From Schistosoma mansoni (taxonomy: Eukaryota; Platyhelminthes; Trematoda; Strigeidida; Schistosomatidae), in the NCBI RefSeq assembly GCF_000237925.1, contig NW_017386047.1:558001-622000 (forward strand): DNA of 64,000 nt. The letters run 5' to 3'. Within the stretch, counting starts at the first letter, position 1, and each line of letters opens with the position of its first letter. Below, piece after piece: positions 29,900 through 42,700 of this stretch. The translations under genes and the position numbers were made by a program. The notes beneath the pieces are model-generated. The model made no database searches, was not told where the DNA came from, and saw nothing but the letters and a program-made list of their open reading frames with translations.

Positions 29900-32800
29900 C
29901 GTGCCCCATGGTTTCCCCCATATGTAATAAATAATAAACCTGCAAGATGTAACTCTTATCATCACTCTCGCAGTGGAGAAGATGGTATACTAGGTTATGC
30001 ACCATCAACGCAACCCCAACATGCAGGCACCTGTCTTAATTGTCCACCAAAACAAGTACAACAAATTATTCAACCTTACCAAAATAAGGATTTTTTTCGG
30101 CCTCCAGAGATCCCTTGTTCCACTAGCACTACAATTCGCTCATGCTATAGCCCATGCTATCCAGCAAACACATTGAACCATAGTCCAGGCATAGCTAGAA
30201 CTCATACCTTCGATAAGGATGCTCTCGGTTTTTTTACACTACACACTCCCTTTTTAAACTTATTACTTATTAACGCACGTTCACTTCTGAACAAAATTTC
30301 AGCCTTGAGAACCTTAGCCTTTCTAGCCAAGCCTTCTTTTATACTTATCACTGAAACGTGGTGTTATCCAGCAGTGGCCGATTCCGAATTAAATATCCAA
30401 AACTATCGACTCTATCGCTGTGACAGAGAAACTAAGCGAGGAGGCGGTTGTCTTATATTTGCTTTGGATACCTTAACAACAAACAAAGTTGAAGATAGTA
30501 TCTTGAATAGTTTACCAGAATCGATCTGGATATCAATCAATACCCTAAACCATAGTCTACTCCTAGGTTGTATATATAGAGCTCCTGATAGTACTGATAA
30601 TTTGAATGATTGTATTATCAATGCATTTATACACGCATCTACTCTAAACTTCAGCGCTAAGATTATCACTGGTGATTTCAATTATCCTGGGATTAACTGG
30701 AGTACCGGTAGTTGTCAGTCTAGCAATGATGAATTTTTATCAATCCTTAATCTGTACTGCTGGTCACAGTGGGTTCGTACCCCAACAAGGGGTGATAATA
30801 CACTTGATCTAATATTTAGTAGAGATATCATTCCCCTATCTGTACAAGTATACAACGAGTTTGAAAGCAGTGATCGTAGGATAGTAGCTTGTGCTCTCCC
30901 CATCTATCCCTCCTACAACCGACCAATTCAAAGAACCTGCAATTATAGAGACTATAAGCATGCAGACTGGGACCTCTTGCGCTCACTGATCAAACTCTCA
31001 GACTGGGATGAATTCTTCTCATGTAATAGTCTGACAGATGCCATCAATATATTCTATTTCATTGTTAACTCTTGTCTAGACTCCTGTGCACCAATTAAGA
31101 CTTACAGGATTAGTAAACATTACGAATTATATATACCAGCTAAATATCGTAATAAACTAAGACGCCTAAAGAAACGTTATTTTAAATGTAACGACTTCAC
31201 GGAAGTCACACAAATAACAATAATTTTTAACCAAATTAAGGAGAAACATAGGTTAAAAGCCATCAATGAAGAGCTATTAGCACTACGTACTAGCTCAAAA
31301 GTGCAAAACTTAATCCATCTTTACAATAAACGTGCTAAATCAACTCAAAATGTTGATATACCATGCATCCTGCATAATAATAGTTTTATATATGATCCAA
31401 AAACTATAGCAGACCTTTTCAGTGGTAATTTTGCAAATGGCAAAGAATCCATAAATGGCTCTGTTTCTAGAGTTATATACTTGACTGGTAACTCAATAAA
31501 ATCTATCCCCTTTACATGTCTGAAAATTAGTAAGGTTATAAATAAGCTCAAGGTTTCGAAAGGTCACGGTGCAGACGGGATTTCATCATTTCTCTACAAA
31601 TATGGTGGTCCAGATATCCAACTTCTTCTCCTTAAACTGTTTACCCTCTCTATGGAATCAGGCTCTTATCCTGACCGTTGGAAAACCGCGTACATCATAC
31701 CACGTTACAAATCCGGAGATAAGACTGACATGAACAACTATCGGCCAATAAATATTACTCCAGTTATCTCTAGGATTCTGGAAAAAAATATTAGTGACGA
31801 ACTATCCAACTATTTATTGACTGAACAGTTTATTGATGATTCGCAACATGGATTTCTTAAAAATCGATCCTGTATGACATGTCATTTTGACTTCTTTAAT
31901 TTAGTCTATTCTCTTCGTAGCCAGGGATATCTACTATTGGTGCTATACCTAGACATTTCTAAGGCCTTCGACATGGTCAACCACCAACTACTCATAGGTA
32001 AACTCGTATATTATTGGGTCCAAATCCCGTTACTAGCCTGCTTTGATTCCTTCCTCAGCAATCGACATCAAATAGTTAAAACCAACTCTTCATTGTCAAA
32101 CGCAGTCCCTGTTAGAAGTGGGGTAATTCAGGGTAGCGTCTTAGGTCCTTTGCTCTTTTTAGTTTTCATTAATGATATTTGTGAGTGTTTTAGTGAGGGT
32201 AAGTCCCTATTGTTTGCAGACGATCTTAAGGTGGTGTACTCATTTTCTCCACATGAGCTGAGCAATATTCAAAATTGTATCAGCACGGAGCTTAACAAGG
32301 TAGCACAGTGGTGCCCGAAATGGCAACTGGAGCTCAATACAGCTAAATGTGGTTGGCTATGCTTCGGTGATACATCACTCAACCTCGATCTTACCATAAA
32401 TGGTGAAATGTTATCTAGGATACACACAGTAGTAGATCTAGGACTTAGGTACTCCGACGACTTGTCGTTTACTGAACAGATAATAAAACAAACGTCCAAG
32501 TCTCAACGCCTTATAGGTTTCATAACTCGAATCCTTCATAACAGCGAATCTCGTATTCTAATGTACAAAGTCTGTGTTCGACCACTCCTCGAATACTGCG
32601 CGTTTCTCCTTAGTAGCACGCGCATAAAGGATAAATTAAGACTGGAATCGGTACAGAGACGATTTACATTTCGTACTCTTGGACCTGATAGTGTCTTGAC
32701 ATATAATTCGAGGTGTAGTAAACTAGGGCTTGACCCTTTATGGATGAGGAGACTCAAACTTAACCTTATCTTCTTTTTCAAAATATTTAACAAACTCTCC

Positions 32801-33094
32801 TTCACATCCAGCCAGGCGATTCAATATGCTAAAGCCTCACACTACGACATTCGTAACTCCTTGTCTTTAGCGAAACAAACATATTCTAGATCTTCTCTCT
32901 ATATGAATTACTTTACCTGTAAGTTTTCTAGACTCTGGAATAATTTACCCCAAACTATCCGTATGTTAAACTCTCTCCAATTGTTTGTTCGCTCAATTAT
33001 TGCTTTTTGCTCCTCTGAAAATGCATTAAATGCTCTAGCGCCTGCAAGTGTATCTTACTCCACAAGTGAGATTATAGGAACTTTAAATGTTTAA
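29900..33094 (+). CDS. LINE Y ORF2, endonuclease-reverse transcriptase
   Basis: The frame is open from just after the ORF1 stop to TAA/stop at 33094; about 973 residues follow the TTG at 30173. There is no in-frame ATG before the endonuclease domain. Endonuclease motifs: 'LLLINARSLLNK', 'LITETW', 'TGDFNYPGINW' and 'LDLIF'. The expected catalytic SDH reads SDR ('ESSDRRIV'), so nicking activity is doubtful. RT motifs: 'LYLDISKAFDMVNH', 'GVIQGSVLGPLLFLVFIN' and catalytic 'FADD'. No stop interrupts it. Confidence 0.85.
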   Translation, partial: RAPWFPPYVINNKPARCNSYHHSRSGEDGILGYAPSTQPQHAGTCLNCPPKQVQQIIQPYQNKDFFRPPEIPCSTSTTIRSCYSPCYPANTLNHSPGIARTHTFDKDALGFFTLHTPFLNLLLINARSLLNKISALRTLAFLAKPSFILITETWCYPAVADSELNIQNYRLYRCDRETKRGGGCLIFALDTLTTNKVEDSILNSLPESIWISINTLNHSLLLGCIYRAPDSTDNLNDCIINAFIHASTLNFSAKIITGDFNYPGINWSTGSCQSSNDEFLSILNLYCWSQWVRTPTRGDNTLDLIFSRDIIPLSVQVYNEFESSDRRIVACALPIYPSYNRPIQRTCNYRDYKHADWDLLRSLIKLSDWDEFFSCNSLTDAINIFYFIVNSCLDSCAPIKTYRISKHYELYIPAKYRNKLRRLKKRYFKCNDFTEVTQITIIFNQIKEKHRLKAINEELLALRTSSKVQNLIHLYNKRAKSTQNVDIPCILHNNSFIYDPKTIADLFSGNFANGKESINGSVSRVIYLTGNSIKSIPFTCLKISKVINKLKVSKGHGADGISSFLYKYGGPDIQLLLLKLFTLSMESGSYPDRWKTAYIIPRYKSGDKTDMNNYRPINITPVISRILEKNISDELSNYLLTEQFIDDSQHGFLKNRSCMTCHFDFFNLVYSLRSQGYLLLVLYLDISKAFDMVNHQLLIGKLVYYWVQIPLLACFDSFLSNRHQIVKTNSSLSNAVPVRSGVIQGSVLGPLLFLVFINDICECFSEGKSLLFADDLKVVYSFSPHELSNIQNCISTELNKVAQWCPKWQLELNTAKCGWLCFGDTSLNLDLTINGEMLSRIHTVVDLGLRYSDDLSFTEQIIKQTSKSQRLIGFITRILHNSESRILMYKVCVRPLLEYCAFLLSSTRIKDKLRLESVQRRFTFRTLGPDSVLTYNSRCSKLGLDPLWMRRLKLNLIFFFKIFNKLSFTSSQAIQYAKASHYDIRNSLSLAKQTYSRSSLYMNYFTCKFSRLWNNLPQTIRMLNSLQLFVRSIIAFCSSENALNALAPASVSYSTSEIIGTLNV

Positions 33095-33465
33095 CCTCTT
33101 ACTTGCTATCATTGTTTTGTTGTTCCGTGCTCTTTGCTTTAATCTTACTTTCTCTAGTTGTAGATAATTAATAATAACTCGCTCTGGCACTGGTAATAAC
33201 CTTACAGAACAATGTTGATCAATCATCAGGCTATCCACTTAATAAAAAAATGACAAGTTCCCTGGTGTTGCATTGGCTTGCCGTGATATATTCCATATTT
33301 AAACTGTTTAACAATTACTAAACCAGCAAACATAAAACTTTCTTATAATTCATTTTTGTTCTCTACATTAAATGTTGATTTTTGTAACAATCTGATCATG
33401 CCTGTAAACTGGTGTGAATTCTGTGAATATTATTTTCAGAATATATTATTATTATTATTATTACT

Positions 33466-36400
33466 TTATGTAGCTTACAGATGGTAACTCCTGAAACTTT
33501 CTGAAAGTGGCTTGCTTATTAAGGACTTAGTGTGACTGAGATCGTTTTCAAATTTGGCCTTTGCTACCTTTGCAGACCATTCTCTTGACTGACGAAAGCG
33601 GATAACCTACCAGCAAAGTTTGTCTTAACACGCTATCGAATTTTAATTCCTGAAATCGACATCTTCTGCAGTTCGATTCGGTATCCAACGCAGAGGTCTC
33701 TCTCTCTTTTCTTACTTTTATTTTTCAGAGTGTAACTGTGAGCTAATCAGTTACTTTATTATGTCTCTTGCCTTTTCGTCCTTGAAACCAGGGAGGTCAC
33801 AATTTTTAGAAAAGACTATGACTCCTAGTTAGAATTAGAAAAACGTTTTTCTCATATTTTACATGTAAGTCCCCTAACGCTATTGTAGAGCCCCTTAGTT
33901 GTTCCGGGTTAGAGTGACAACTATGGGCAAGGTTATGGTTTACAGACGGTTGGCCGGTTCTGCAGGGATTACCTGACATGAGTTCTCGTGTGTGGCTGGT
34001 TCAATTATTGTGACCAAGCTGGTGTTGTGCTGTGTTGTGGGTTGATGATTGAGGCCCACTAACTCTGAAGTGTACCTTATTTTGTTGCTGTCTCGTTCTT
34101 TCACAAATATAGCTCAGCCCTCACAACATAAGACGTAGCTGTGGAGATCATGCCTTACACTGTGCCAGGATTGAAAGACTTCATTTAGACAATGAAGGTT
34201 TCCCTGGGTATATTTTCAGAGTTGAGGTTCAATCTAAGTGGAAGGAGCTTACTCGTAGCTCTGGTTCTGCATCTGTACGAGAGACACAGTTTTCTTGAGG
34301 CGGTACCAAGCCCAACATGACGCAATATTCTTCCACTCCTGCATGTCAATGACTACCAGCTTTCAAGTTGAACTACCATCTGGTTTTAGAACATTAAACA
34401 GGGTTAACAAGTATGACCTGGAGTCCTTGTGTCCTTTTGTTTAATGGAACCTCATCGCTACCAATACTTCTTCTAACAGTCATCCGCAGTCCCTTCCATC
34501 ATCAGTAAACAATGCGTGGGAGGAGCGGCTGTCGATTGCTCACGGAAGTTTGATGTCTTCTCAGGATTCGCCTGGCATATGTTTTCTCTGATCAAGTCTT
34601 TGGCTGTTCCTTTGTTCGGTGAACTATTTGTGGTAGTTATGGTTATTTTTAGTGTAATGAAGCCTTGTATTTCTTCTTTGTTGGTCCTCTTAGTGTATTT
34701 TGCCTATATTTTGGACATTCATACCAGAACTATGGACATCGGTGGCCTAAAATGAACCACTAATACGGTTGAATATTGCAGTGTCGCGGCAAAACTTGAG
34801 TCAGCTACCACAACATTTGGATCAAAATGTTGAGCCGCAGATTCCAACCATTGATGAACCCTTGATGAATTACTGCTGGTGTATCCTTCCCGGCAGACGG
34901 TGATCCTGATCTCTTGGTTTTCGAACGTTCTTTCCCCTCTTCTTCCGTTTTTTCCAGTACAATTAGAAATGGGAGTCTTTTTCAGAGCATGAAAAACAGT
35001 GCTTAATAAGATAACAGCTGTTGGTGTTGGAATCGCGTAGCTAGTACTGTTTTGAGAGACATTTTCTTGCCTTGTTTCAGGATGCCTCACGATCATTATG
35101 TTAAATATACGGAATTTTGATTTATAATCCTTCAACATGTTGGTGTTTGGACTAGGGGACATTGCAATTATCATGTTGGTGGGTATGTGGTGACATTGGT
35201 TCTTAACCAAACGATCTTACAAGCTGAATATATAATTACTAGGAAGATTCACTTTCAACATGTAGCACCAAGAAAAAGTCAAGAATTGTGAACCTGGGAA
35301 CATTCATTCAGTCGGATGACATGGCTCTGTCACTCTGTATAACTTGTCTTTACTCACGTAATATGTCGTCGGTTAGGTGGTCACATCATGACAAATCTAC
35401 GATTTCGGGATTAGGTCTACCATTATAACAGTACTAATAATGAACCCAGGGCGTAATTTTACAGATACCCTATTACTCTGCATTATCGTAGCATCGCAAA
35501 GCTTTGGTTTTACACTGAATTCTTGGGAAAATATCCAACTTCTTTGCAGAGAGCTGTTGTAGACCAATTAGTTTGATTTAGGTTTCAGATTTTTGGTATC
35601 GATCGATGAGTGCAAGTTTCTTCATGTGTATACACTGGCCCTAATGAAGTTGATAGTTTCACGAGGATTTTTACTTCTTAAATATAATCAAGACTTCTCA
35701 AAATAAATAATTTCACCTTGATTTTGAGTTCGACGTCTCATCGAATTTGGCCATCTGAGAACATTCCAAGCGCACTGCTCTCTTAATTTCTGGCCACGTC
35801 TTTCCTCTTATATCAAACTTGAATCCCAATGGAATCATTGGTAAAGTGTCTACTGAAATGGTGTCTTTCCATTTATGATCATGGTGAAACATTTACCAGC
35901 ACAATCAGTCACACAATATCCCTCTTCATGTGACGAATTTTATGGTTCGTGGCGGTAACTAATTTGCACATTGTCTATACTAGCTCTGTCGACAACTCAA
36001 GTTGAATTACGTTTGAGTACAGATTGTCTGCTCACCACCTACAAAAAATAGGCATTTTATATTCCATTCATCAACATAAATCAAAATATCTTCACATCCA
36101 ATCGTTTGTATCTTCTAACTGGATTAACTGAGGGATAATTTGGTAGAGAGGGGTTGCTGACAATGTCCATGGAAAACCCTCTTCAGAATTTCTCAGACAC
36201 TTAAACATCATCATCATCATGCAGTAGTCTACTGTTGGTAAAAACTGGAGCTCACATGCTAAAAGCTTCCTTTATTCCGTCCACGAACATTCTATAGGGA
36301 CAGTGATTCAAAAGTTGTAGCATTGACGTAAGAATTGAAACGTCATATGTTTTTATGTGGATCACAGGATTCGTATGGAACCTCAATTAGTTTGATGCTG

Positions 36401-38624
36401 GTTTTTCACCCAATGTTTATCACACTGGAAAAAAAATACAGAAATTTTAACTTTGTTTGTTCTTGCAGCTCCGACTCTGGGATTTTAAATAGTAATTCTT
36501 ATATTTTCGTGCACCCATTACTTTTCCTTCAATAAGTATTTACATTGTACGGACGCTAAAGAATATTGACACACAGATTTACAGCAGCATTTATGGATTA
36601 ATAACACACATGTGACCTATTCGGCAACTCCACGTATACTATACAATAGGCATGGAGTTGCATATATGCAACAATATTGTACTACAACGCAGTATATATT
36701 ATAAATTGAGTCCAGTAGTATTTTAATTTTAAGGCTGTTCAAACGGGGAAGTCATTTGACATGAATATCAATTATTCCATCTTATTTTTAGATCTGCAGA
36801 TTTTGCATTTAATGCAAATGACTTTTTTTGTTTTGGCCATAGATAATTATGGTCACCGTTGGTTTATTAAGCACAATATTTTATGTAGTTTCATGCAGGA
36901 TTTATATGAAGCGTTAGTATTCCTTCGTATGGACTTAAAGGCTCTTTAGTCGGTCGTAGAGTGAAATCATTGGTGGGCAGTTGGATTGCAGTGCGCTGTC
37001 ATTTTAAAGTTCTAAGTGAAACTTCAGAAGTGTTGTTTAGTTGTTGATGTACTTTTGATCAATCTTCTATGAAATAGCTACCACTCATTTTTTTACCCAG
37101 CTAATCTGATCAAATTATTCTACGGTTCAAACCTCTCAACATCACTGCTCTTTATCACATAAGCATATAATGTTTACCTGTAAGTGTTGGTGATACGTTA
37201 CCATAAATTGGTCACTGAAAGTATTTGGAAAAGTATTATGCCAGTCTTATTCTCTCCGAACAAGAGGACGCGAACGGCATACAAAACAAAAATCATAGGG
37301 TATGATGTCTTCCGATGCATAGAAAGGTAAAATATAAACATGACCGCTCGAAAGTTTAAGCCACACCTGTAATGCTTAACCATTATTATTTAACTGATCA
37401 TAGATCACTACAGTGAGTTTCCACAGCCTTCTTGTATCGTAAAGTCTTATCAACTACGAATTACCAGTACGGTGACCATAATTCTCCAGAGAAAGCCAAA
37501 CGTTTTGGCTCTGTTTGAATCCAATTTTTCTTATTTTTTCATTGTGGAAGTAACATCGTTGTTTTTCTAATGTATTGGGTAGTCATATGCTCGTTTTTTT
37601 GGTTTACGAGACTTAATGACGGCACTTTTATATCTGTTCTTAACTAACGCACTCCATCTCCAACACTTCACAGTTGGTTGTGTAATACAGATTTTACAAG
37701 TGTTTCTTAAACTTCAGTGACCTTTTACTATGTCGTTTTGTCTCAACAAGACTGCAATAGCCGATGTGATAGTCATGAAATGGATATGGTTACAATTCCT
37801 TTGAGTATGATCCTTGAATCTTCTCGAACCTTTTCAATCACCCATCGTATATTAGCAGACTAATCTTACAACAAAATAATTTATGATCGTCAAGATGTTT
37901 ATGTTTAATATATTCAGACGAGAGAACGGTCAGACAATATTGTGTATTGTAGACCTGAAGTACGCCAAACTATAGTTATTCCGTGATAGTGAGGAATCGA
38001 TCCTCCCTCCTTTAGACAGCTCTAATATAAAACTTGGAATTTCCGAAAAACCGCTTATCATATTCATGCACGTCTCAAAAAGCATTGTCTTCCAAGTCCC
38101 CAGTACCCAAAAACCCAGTTTTCATTAACGTTATTGCTCATATTACCTCTTTCAAGCCACTATTGTCGAACGTATTGGTAGGTTGGAATCTTAAGTTTTA
38201 AAGAGTTTACAAGTTATCAACAAGTTTAAGTCTCTGCCTATTCCGGTTTTCACACTTTTGTCCATGATACGTATGTTCGAAAATCCTGACTTAATAAAAT
38301 GTCCTAAGTGATGAACATTTAACTGATATTTAATTGTCATAGGACTGGGAAATATTTCTCTTCAGTTATTGATACCAGCTCTTACATTGTGCTCACCACT
38401 AAAATTACATTATGATCTTACCAATATGTTAACTACTGGACATGTATTGAAATTTGTGATCATTAGATTTTAAGTTGTATTTGTGAATATCGGTGTTTTT
38501 TTGTGCATTGCATAGATCTAGGAAGGATTAGCACTACCCTCTTAATCGTTCGTAAGCTCACTAACGTGTGACTAGTTGAACGTTTGTAGTGTGAACACAT
38601 TTTACGTTTATTTGGCACACTAGA
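33466..38624. other. 5-kb noncoding region, nothing recognised
   Basis: AT-rich intergenic sequence between LINE Y and the SPR neighbourhood. Open frames here (the longest at 34719-35210, minus, 163 codons) have no recognisable motif, an irregular composition and no supporting splice context. A short (atc)n run lies near 36210. Old unrecognised repeats are possible at 33.5-34.5 kb, where the composition is less AT-rich. Confidence 0.5.
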
Positions 38625-38828
38625 CTAATAGATTATTCTAGAACTTCGCTTGTCTTGCCTTAGATTTATTTTAGATTCATATATTGTTTCCTGGATTTCA
38701 GTAGATATTTTGGTTTTCAATTTTTCTTCTAACAAGCTGTTTAAGCCATCCATTTTCATCTTGAATTTACCAACGCTGATAAAAACCACATGTATTAGAG
38801 GCTCATCAAGAATAATAATTGTCGATTC
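38625..38828 (-). CDS. Possible proteasome assembly chaperone 3-like exon
   Basis: A 67-codon open segment on the minus strand preceded by a fair acceptor (GGACTACAG). It reads 'STIIILDEPLIHVVFISVGK' then 'MKMDGLNSLLEEKL'. As I recall, human PSMG3 contains 'DEPLIHVF' and, about 20 residues later than here, 'KSMEGLKALREVI', so the match is good but with a gap. The rest is a charged tail. Upstream exons on this strand would have to lie inside the SPR locus, which makes a decayed copy or a nested gene equally possible. Low to moderate confidence. Confidence 0.35.
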   Translation of the reverse strand, partial: ESTIIILDEPLIHVVFISVGKFKMKMDGLNSLLEEKLKTKISTEIQETIYESKINLRQDKRSSRIIY

Positions 38829-38925
38829 CTGTAGTCCGTCAAGCAATTGGTTATGCTAATCGTTAGGGTTTTATGTAAAGCAATAATGCATTTGCATTAA
38901 ATACATATGATTTTTTTGTCTTCAG

Positions 38926-39150
38926 ATGTCTTCTGTGGAGGAGTGTGCATGTAACAAGTTAAACTCTTTCAAAAGTCCATGGTGTAATGCTGACTGTTTT
39001 GTTGTAATTACTGGTGCAAGTCGTGGATTCGGTCGTGCGTTTGCTGTGGAACTAGTAAAGTCAATGTCATCCGGAAAAGACCATGCTGCTTCTTTGAATG
39101 TTTTATTAATGGCTCGCGATGTTAATGCTCTTCGTGTAACAGAGTCCGAG
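38926..39150 (+). CDS. SPR: Sepiapterin reductase, coding exon 1
   Basis: Encodes 75 residues. After a 24-residue leader comes the NADP-binding motif 'FVVITGASRGFGRAFAVEL' (TGxxxGxG at residues 29-36), then 'NVLLMARDVNAL'. The exon ends in phase 0 at GAG|GTGAGT. A pyrimidine-rich stretch ending in CAG ('tttttttgtcttcag') directly precedes the ATG, so an upstream untranslated exon or a trans-spliced leader is likely. Confidence 0.9.
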
Positions 39151-39780
39151 GTGAGTTTATCTATAGAAGTTTGTTATCCCATGTAGCTAATATTATTAAA
39201 ATCAACGGGTTGATCATAAAGATACAGGCTTAGCAAAAGAATGTCATTTGATGTATTAAACGATACAAAGTATGTATAAATACTTTTATATCTTATAAAT
39301 TAACATGCTGTATTAATAAATCAATCATTGTTGGGTATTTTAAATCGTTAAATACAATTATTATGAAGAAATGAAGTGTAAGATCATGTATTGATTTGAC
39401 GCAATTTCTCTATCATCCATCTTTTATTCAATATGATATTTAATTGTATGTTACAGTTTGACAAAAAGTAGTAATCACTGAGTTTAATCTGTAAACAATG
39501 GAATAAATTCAAAAGTTTATTGATCTGTTTTGGTCCTGACGTAATAAATCTTCAGTACACGATTTGTCTCTTGTAGTACCCCAGGTTAGAAGACAAAAGA
39601 GCTGTTGTATACTTGTATCAAAATGTAACCAAGATTTATTGCTTTTATCACAGACATATCAATTAGCCATTATCATTGTAGAACCTGTCACAAATGTATG
39701 CCGGTTCACGTTAGACACCATAAGAAAACAATCTTGACTGAAGCAGAAATTTTAACCATTTAGCCGTGATAAAATTTAGA

Positions 39781-42700
39781 CCCGACCGTTGCTGCTACCT
39801 TGACGTGGTGGTCGGGCTTGCCTATCGTGATGATCCAATTGAGCTATGCTGGCTGGGACAATCGTTCCTCAAGGTCCTACCATGCCAGACAGATCGATTG
39901 AAGAGCGGTGAGACTAAAAGCAGCAATCCCAAGGTCCGAAGGCGAAGTCGTACTGCTGACTGTACAGAGGTGTGAAAGCAGTAAGGTGTTTCCTTCAGAC
40001 AACCAGCATAACAGCGATGCTTCCTTCCCATAAGGAGGGGTGGGGTCGGAAAAGTTCGACCCTAAAACGCACACCTCGCCTTATCCAACGGATTTCCGTC
40101 TCCGGCGGTAAGGACTTTTGAAGAACGGAGCTAACACGTCAAAAATCCCCCACAAAAAGGCCGTGCGTGACCGGCCTCAAGCAGTTGTCCCTTGGGCACT
40201 GCGGTCACGCTTCCAGGTCGTTAAGACCAACACTAATCCAACTTCTTTTTCAGGTCCCTCAAAAAATACCCTTCCACGGTGTGGGCAGCCGGGAAGTGAT
40301 ACTTGCCCTCATAACCTTAACTGCACACGAGACCAAGTTGGTCGCTTTTAAATCCTTCCTACACCTAATAACTCTGTTATCTCCACGACTAACCCTTCCC
40401 ACGTCCTTTTATCACCTCGCACCGCTAGGGCAAACGATTCGAGTACACAGAACGTTATTCCTGGTCTCCTGAAACCACGCTCTAAACTACATATAGGGAC
40501 TTTTAATGTCCGAACATTGTGCCAAATAGGACAACAGGCTTCCTTAGCTAGGACTCTAGAATCTTACACCATCGATGTGTGCTGCGTCTCCGAAACGCGC
40601 ATACAAGATCCGAGTAGTGTCATTCATTTGACCGCACCTAATCAAAATAAAGAACCATCTCGATACACGCTTCGTTTATCTGGAAGCCCTGATGCTGCTT
40701 CCCGTGGCCTCGCTGAAGTAGATATAGCATTAAGTCCTAGGGCAGAACTAGCTCTTTTAGACTTGATCCCAGTAGACAGTCATCTATGCGCTGTCCGACT
40801 AAACGGATCAGTAAGGACTCGGAAAGACAGGGAAACTCGTCGTTGCCTCTTCGTCGTCTCTGCCTACTCTCCCACTGATTGCAGCCCAGACGATATAAAA
40901 GATGAGTTCTACAGGAAACTTTCTGACCTTCTCCGAAAAGCTAGGCGTTCTGATGTAGTAATAGTAGCAGGTGACTTTAATGCTCAAGTAGGTAAACTAA
41001 GTGAAAGGGAAAGACACCTGGGTGGATCTTATGGTGTCATGGCGAAAAGAACAGATAATGGTGACCGTCTGTTGCAGCTATGCTCAGATAACCGCCTATT
41101 TCTTGCAAATACTAACTTTAAGCATAAGGAAAAACATCTTTTGACATGGCGACCCTCGAATTCGTCCCAACGTTGGACCCAATTAGATCACATCGCTATC
41201 AGCCACCGATGGAGGGGCTCGATAAAAGACTGTCGCTCATTCTGGGGCACATGTTCAGATTCAGATCATGCTCTAGTGCGAGCACGTATCTGTCTGCGTC
41301 TTACTGGTCGTAGGAAAGACACTGCAGGGAAGCCTCTAAGGGTTCTACTTAATGATAGGCAAGCTAAGAATATATTTCAGGAACAACTAGAAAAACAGTT
41401 AGGCAGCCATGTAAGTTGTGTCCACCCCGAGGCAGCGTGGAATGACATCCGAAAAGCTGTGGAAACAGCAGTGATATCCGCTAGTAAGGTAAACCATAAC
41501 GTTAGGGAGAAACAATGGATCTCGGCAGCATCTACCGCACTGATAGATGCTCGTAAACTCATCCCACCTGGCTCTGAACATAACGAAGAGCGGAGTCAAC
41601 TTAAGCGCAGGCTTATAAGAAGCCTACGTAATGATCGTGAGCAGTGGTGGGTAGCGAAAGCAAGAGAGATGGAAAAGGCAGCGGCAATAGGTAACAGTAG
41701 GCAGCTATTCAGACTCGTTAAAGAAACCGGTATTAGGAACCCGAATATCAGTGAAACCATCTCAGATAAAGATGGGCATATTATTCATTCTCAATCCAGG
41801 AGATTGGATCGATGGGCAGAACACTTTAGGGATCAGTTCAACTGGTCTTCAGCCACACTTCAATTACCCACGATCCCCAGTCGTCCTGAATGGCGAATTG
41901 ATGTAAGTCCTCCAACCCTCTGCGAGGTTGAAAAAGCTATAGGAGATCTGAAGCGAGGGGGAGCAGCAGGCCCTGACAGGTTGACCCCTGAGATTTTTAA
42001 GGGTGGTGGTCCAGTACTAGCAGTGAGATTGACTGAGGTCTTAGGTAGAATCTGGGAACTGGACGTAATTCCATCTGACTGGTCCCAATCACTGATTGTG
42101 CCAGTCTATAAGAAAGGACAAAAGTCCTCCTGTGACAATCACAGAGGGATCAGTTTGACTAATATAGTGTCTAAAATATTAGCTTCAATAATACTAGGTC
42201 GCCTAACCAAAGCTCGTGAAGAGCAGACTAGAGAAAACCAGGCTGGTTTTCGACCTGGACGTGGTTGCATAGACCAGATATTCACTCTACGTCAGGTCCT
42301 AGAACATAGACACAAATTCAGACGTCCTACAATCGTAGTATTTCTTGACCTTAAGGCAGCATTTGACTCCGTTGATTGTGAGGTTCTATGGCAGTGTTTG
42401 TCACTGAAAGGAGTACCAAAGAAGTACATTAACCTCATAAAGGCTCTCTACTCGAACACAACTGGTCGAGTTAGAGCCTATGGTGAACTGTCATCAGAAC
42501 TGATTACCTCAAGTGGCGTTCGTCAGGGCTGTCCACTCTCCCCATTCTTGTTTAACTTTGTCATTGACATACTTTTAGAGATAGCACTTTCATCAGCTTA
42601 ACCTCCAGGAGTTGAACTTTTACCAGGAGGCTCACTTGTTGACTTAGAATACGCCGACGACATAGTTTTACTCGGTGAAGACGCTGACAACATGCAGAGT

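Larger units (their letters stand above)
28600..33465 (+). mobile_element. LINE Y (CR1/Jockey-like), near full length
   Basis: A plus-strand LINE with ORF1, ORF2, a 3' UTR of about 350 bp and an (att)n tail at 33446-33463. The 5' end is placed where LINE X2 sequence fades, shortly before the ORF1 ATG. ORF1 and ORF2 are in the same frame. Confidence 0.85.

Noticed and set aside
34719-35210. 163-codon minus-strand ORF as a host gene
   Set aside because: No recognisable domain, patchy composition and no exon-like borders.
36200-36220. CRISPR-like or other array around the atc repeats
   Set aside because: Only a short trinucleotide run; no repeat-spacer structure occurs anywhere in the window.
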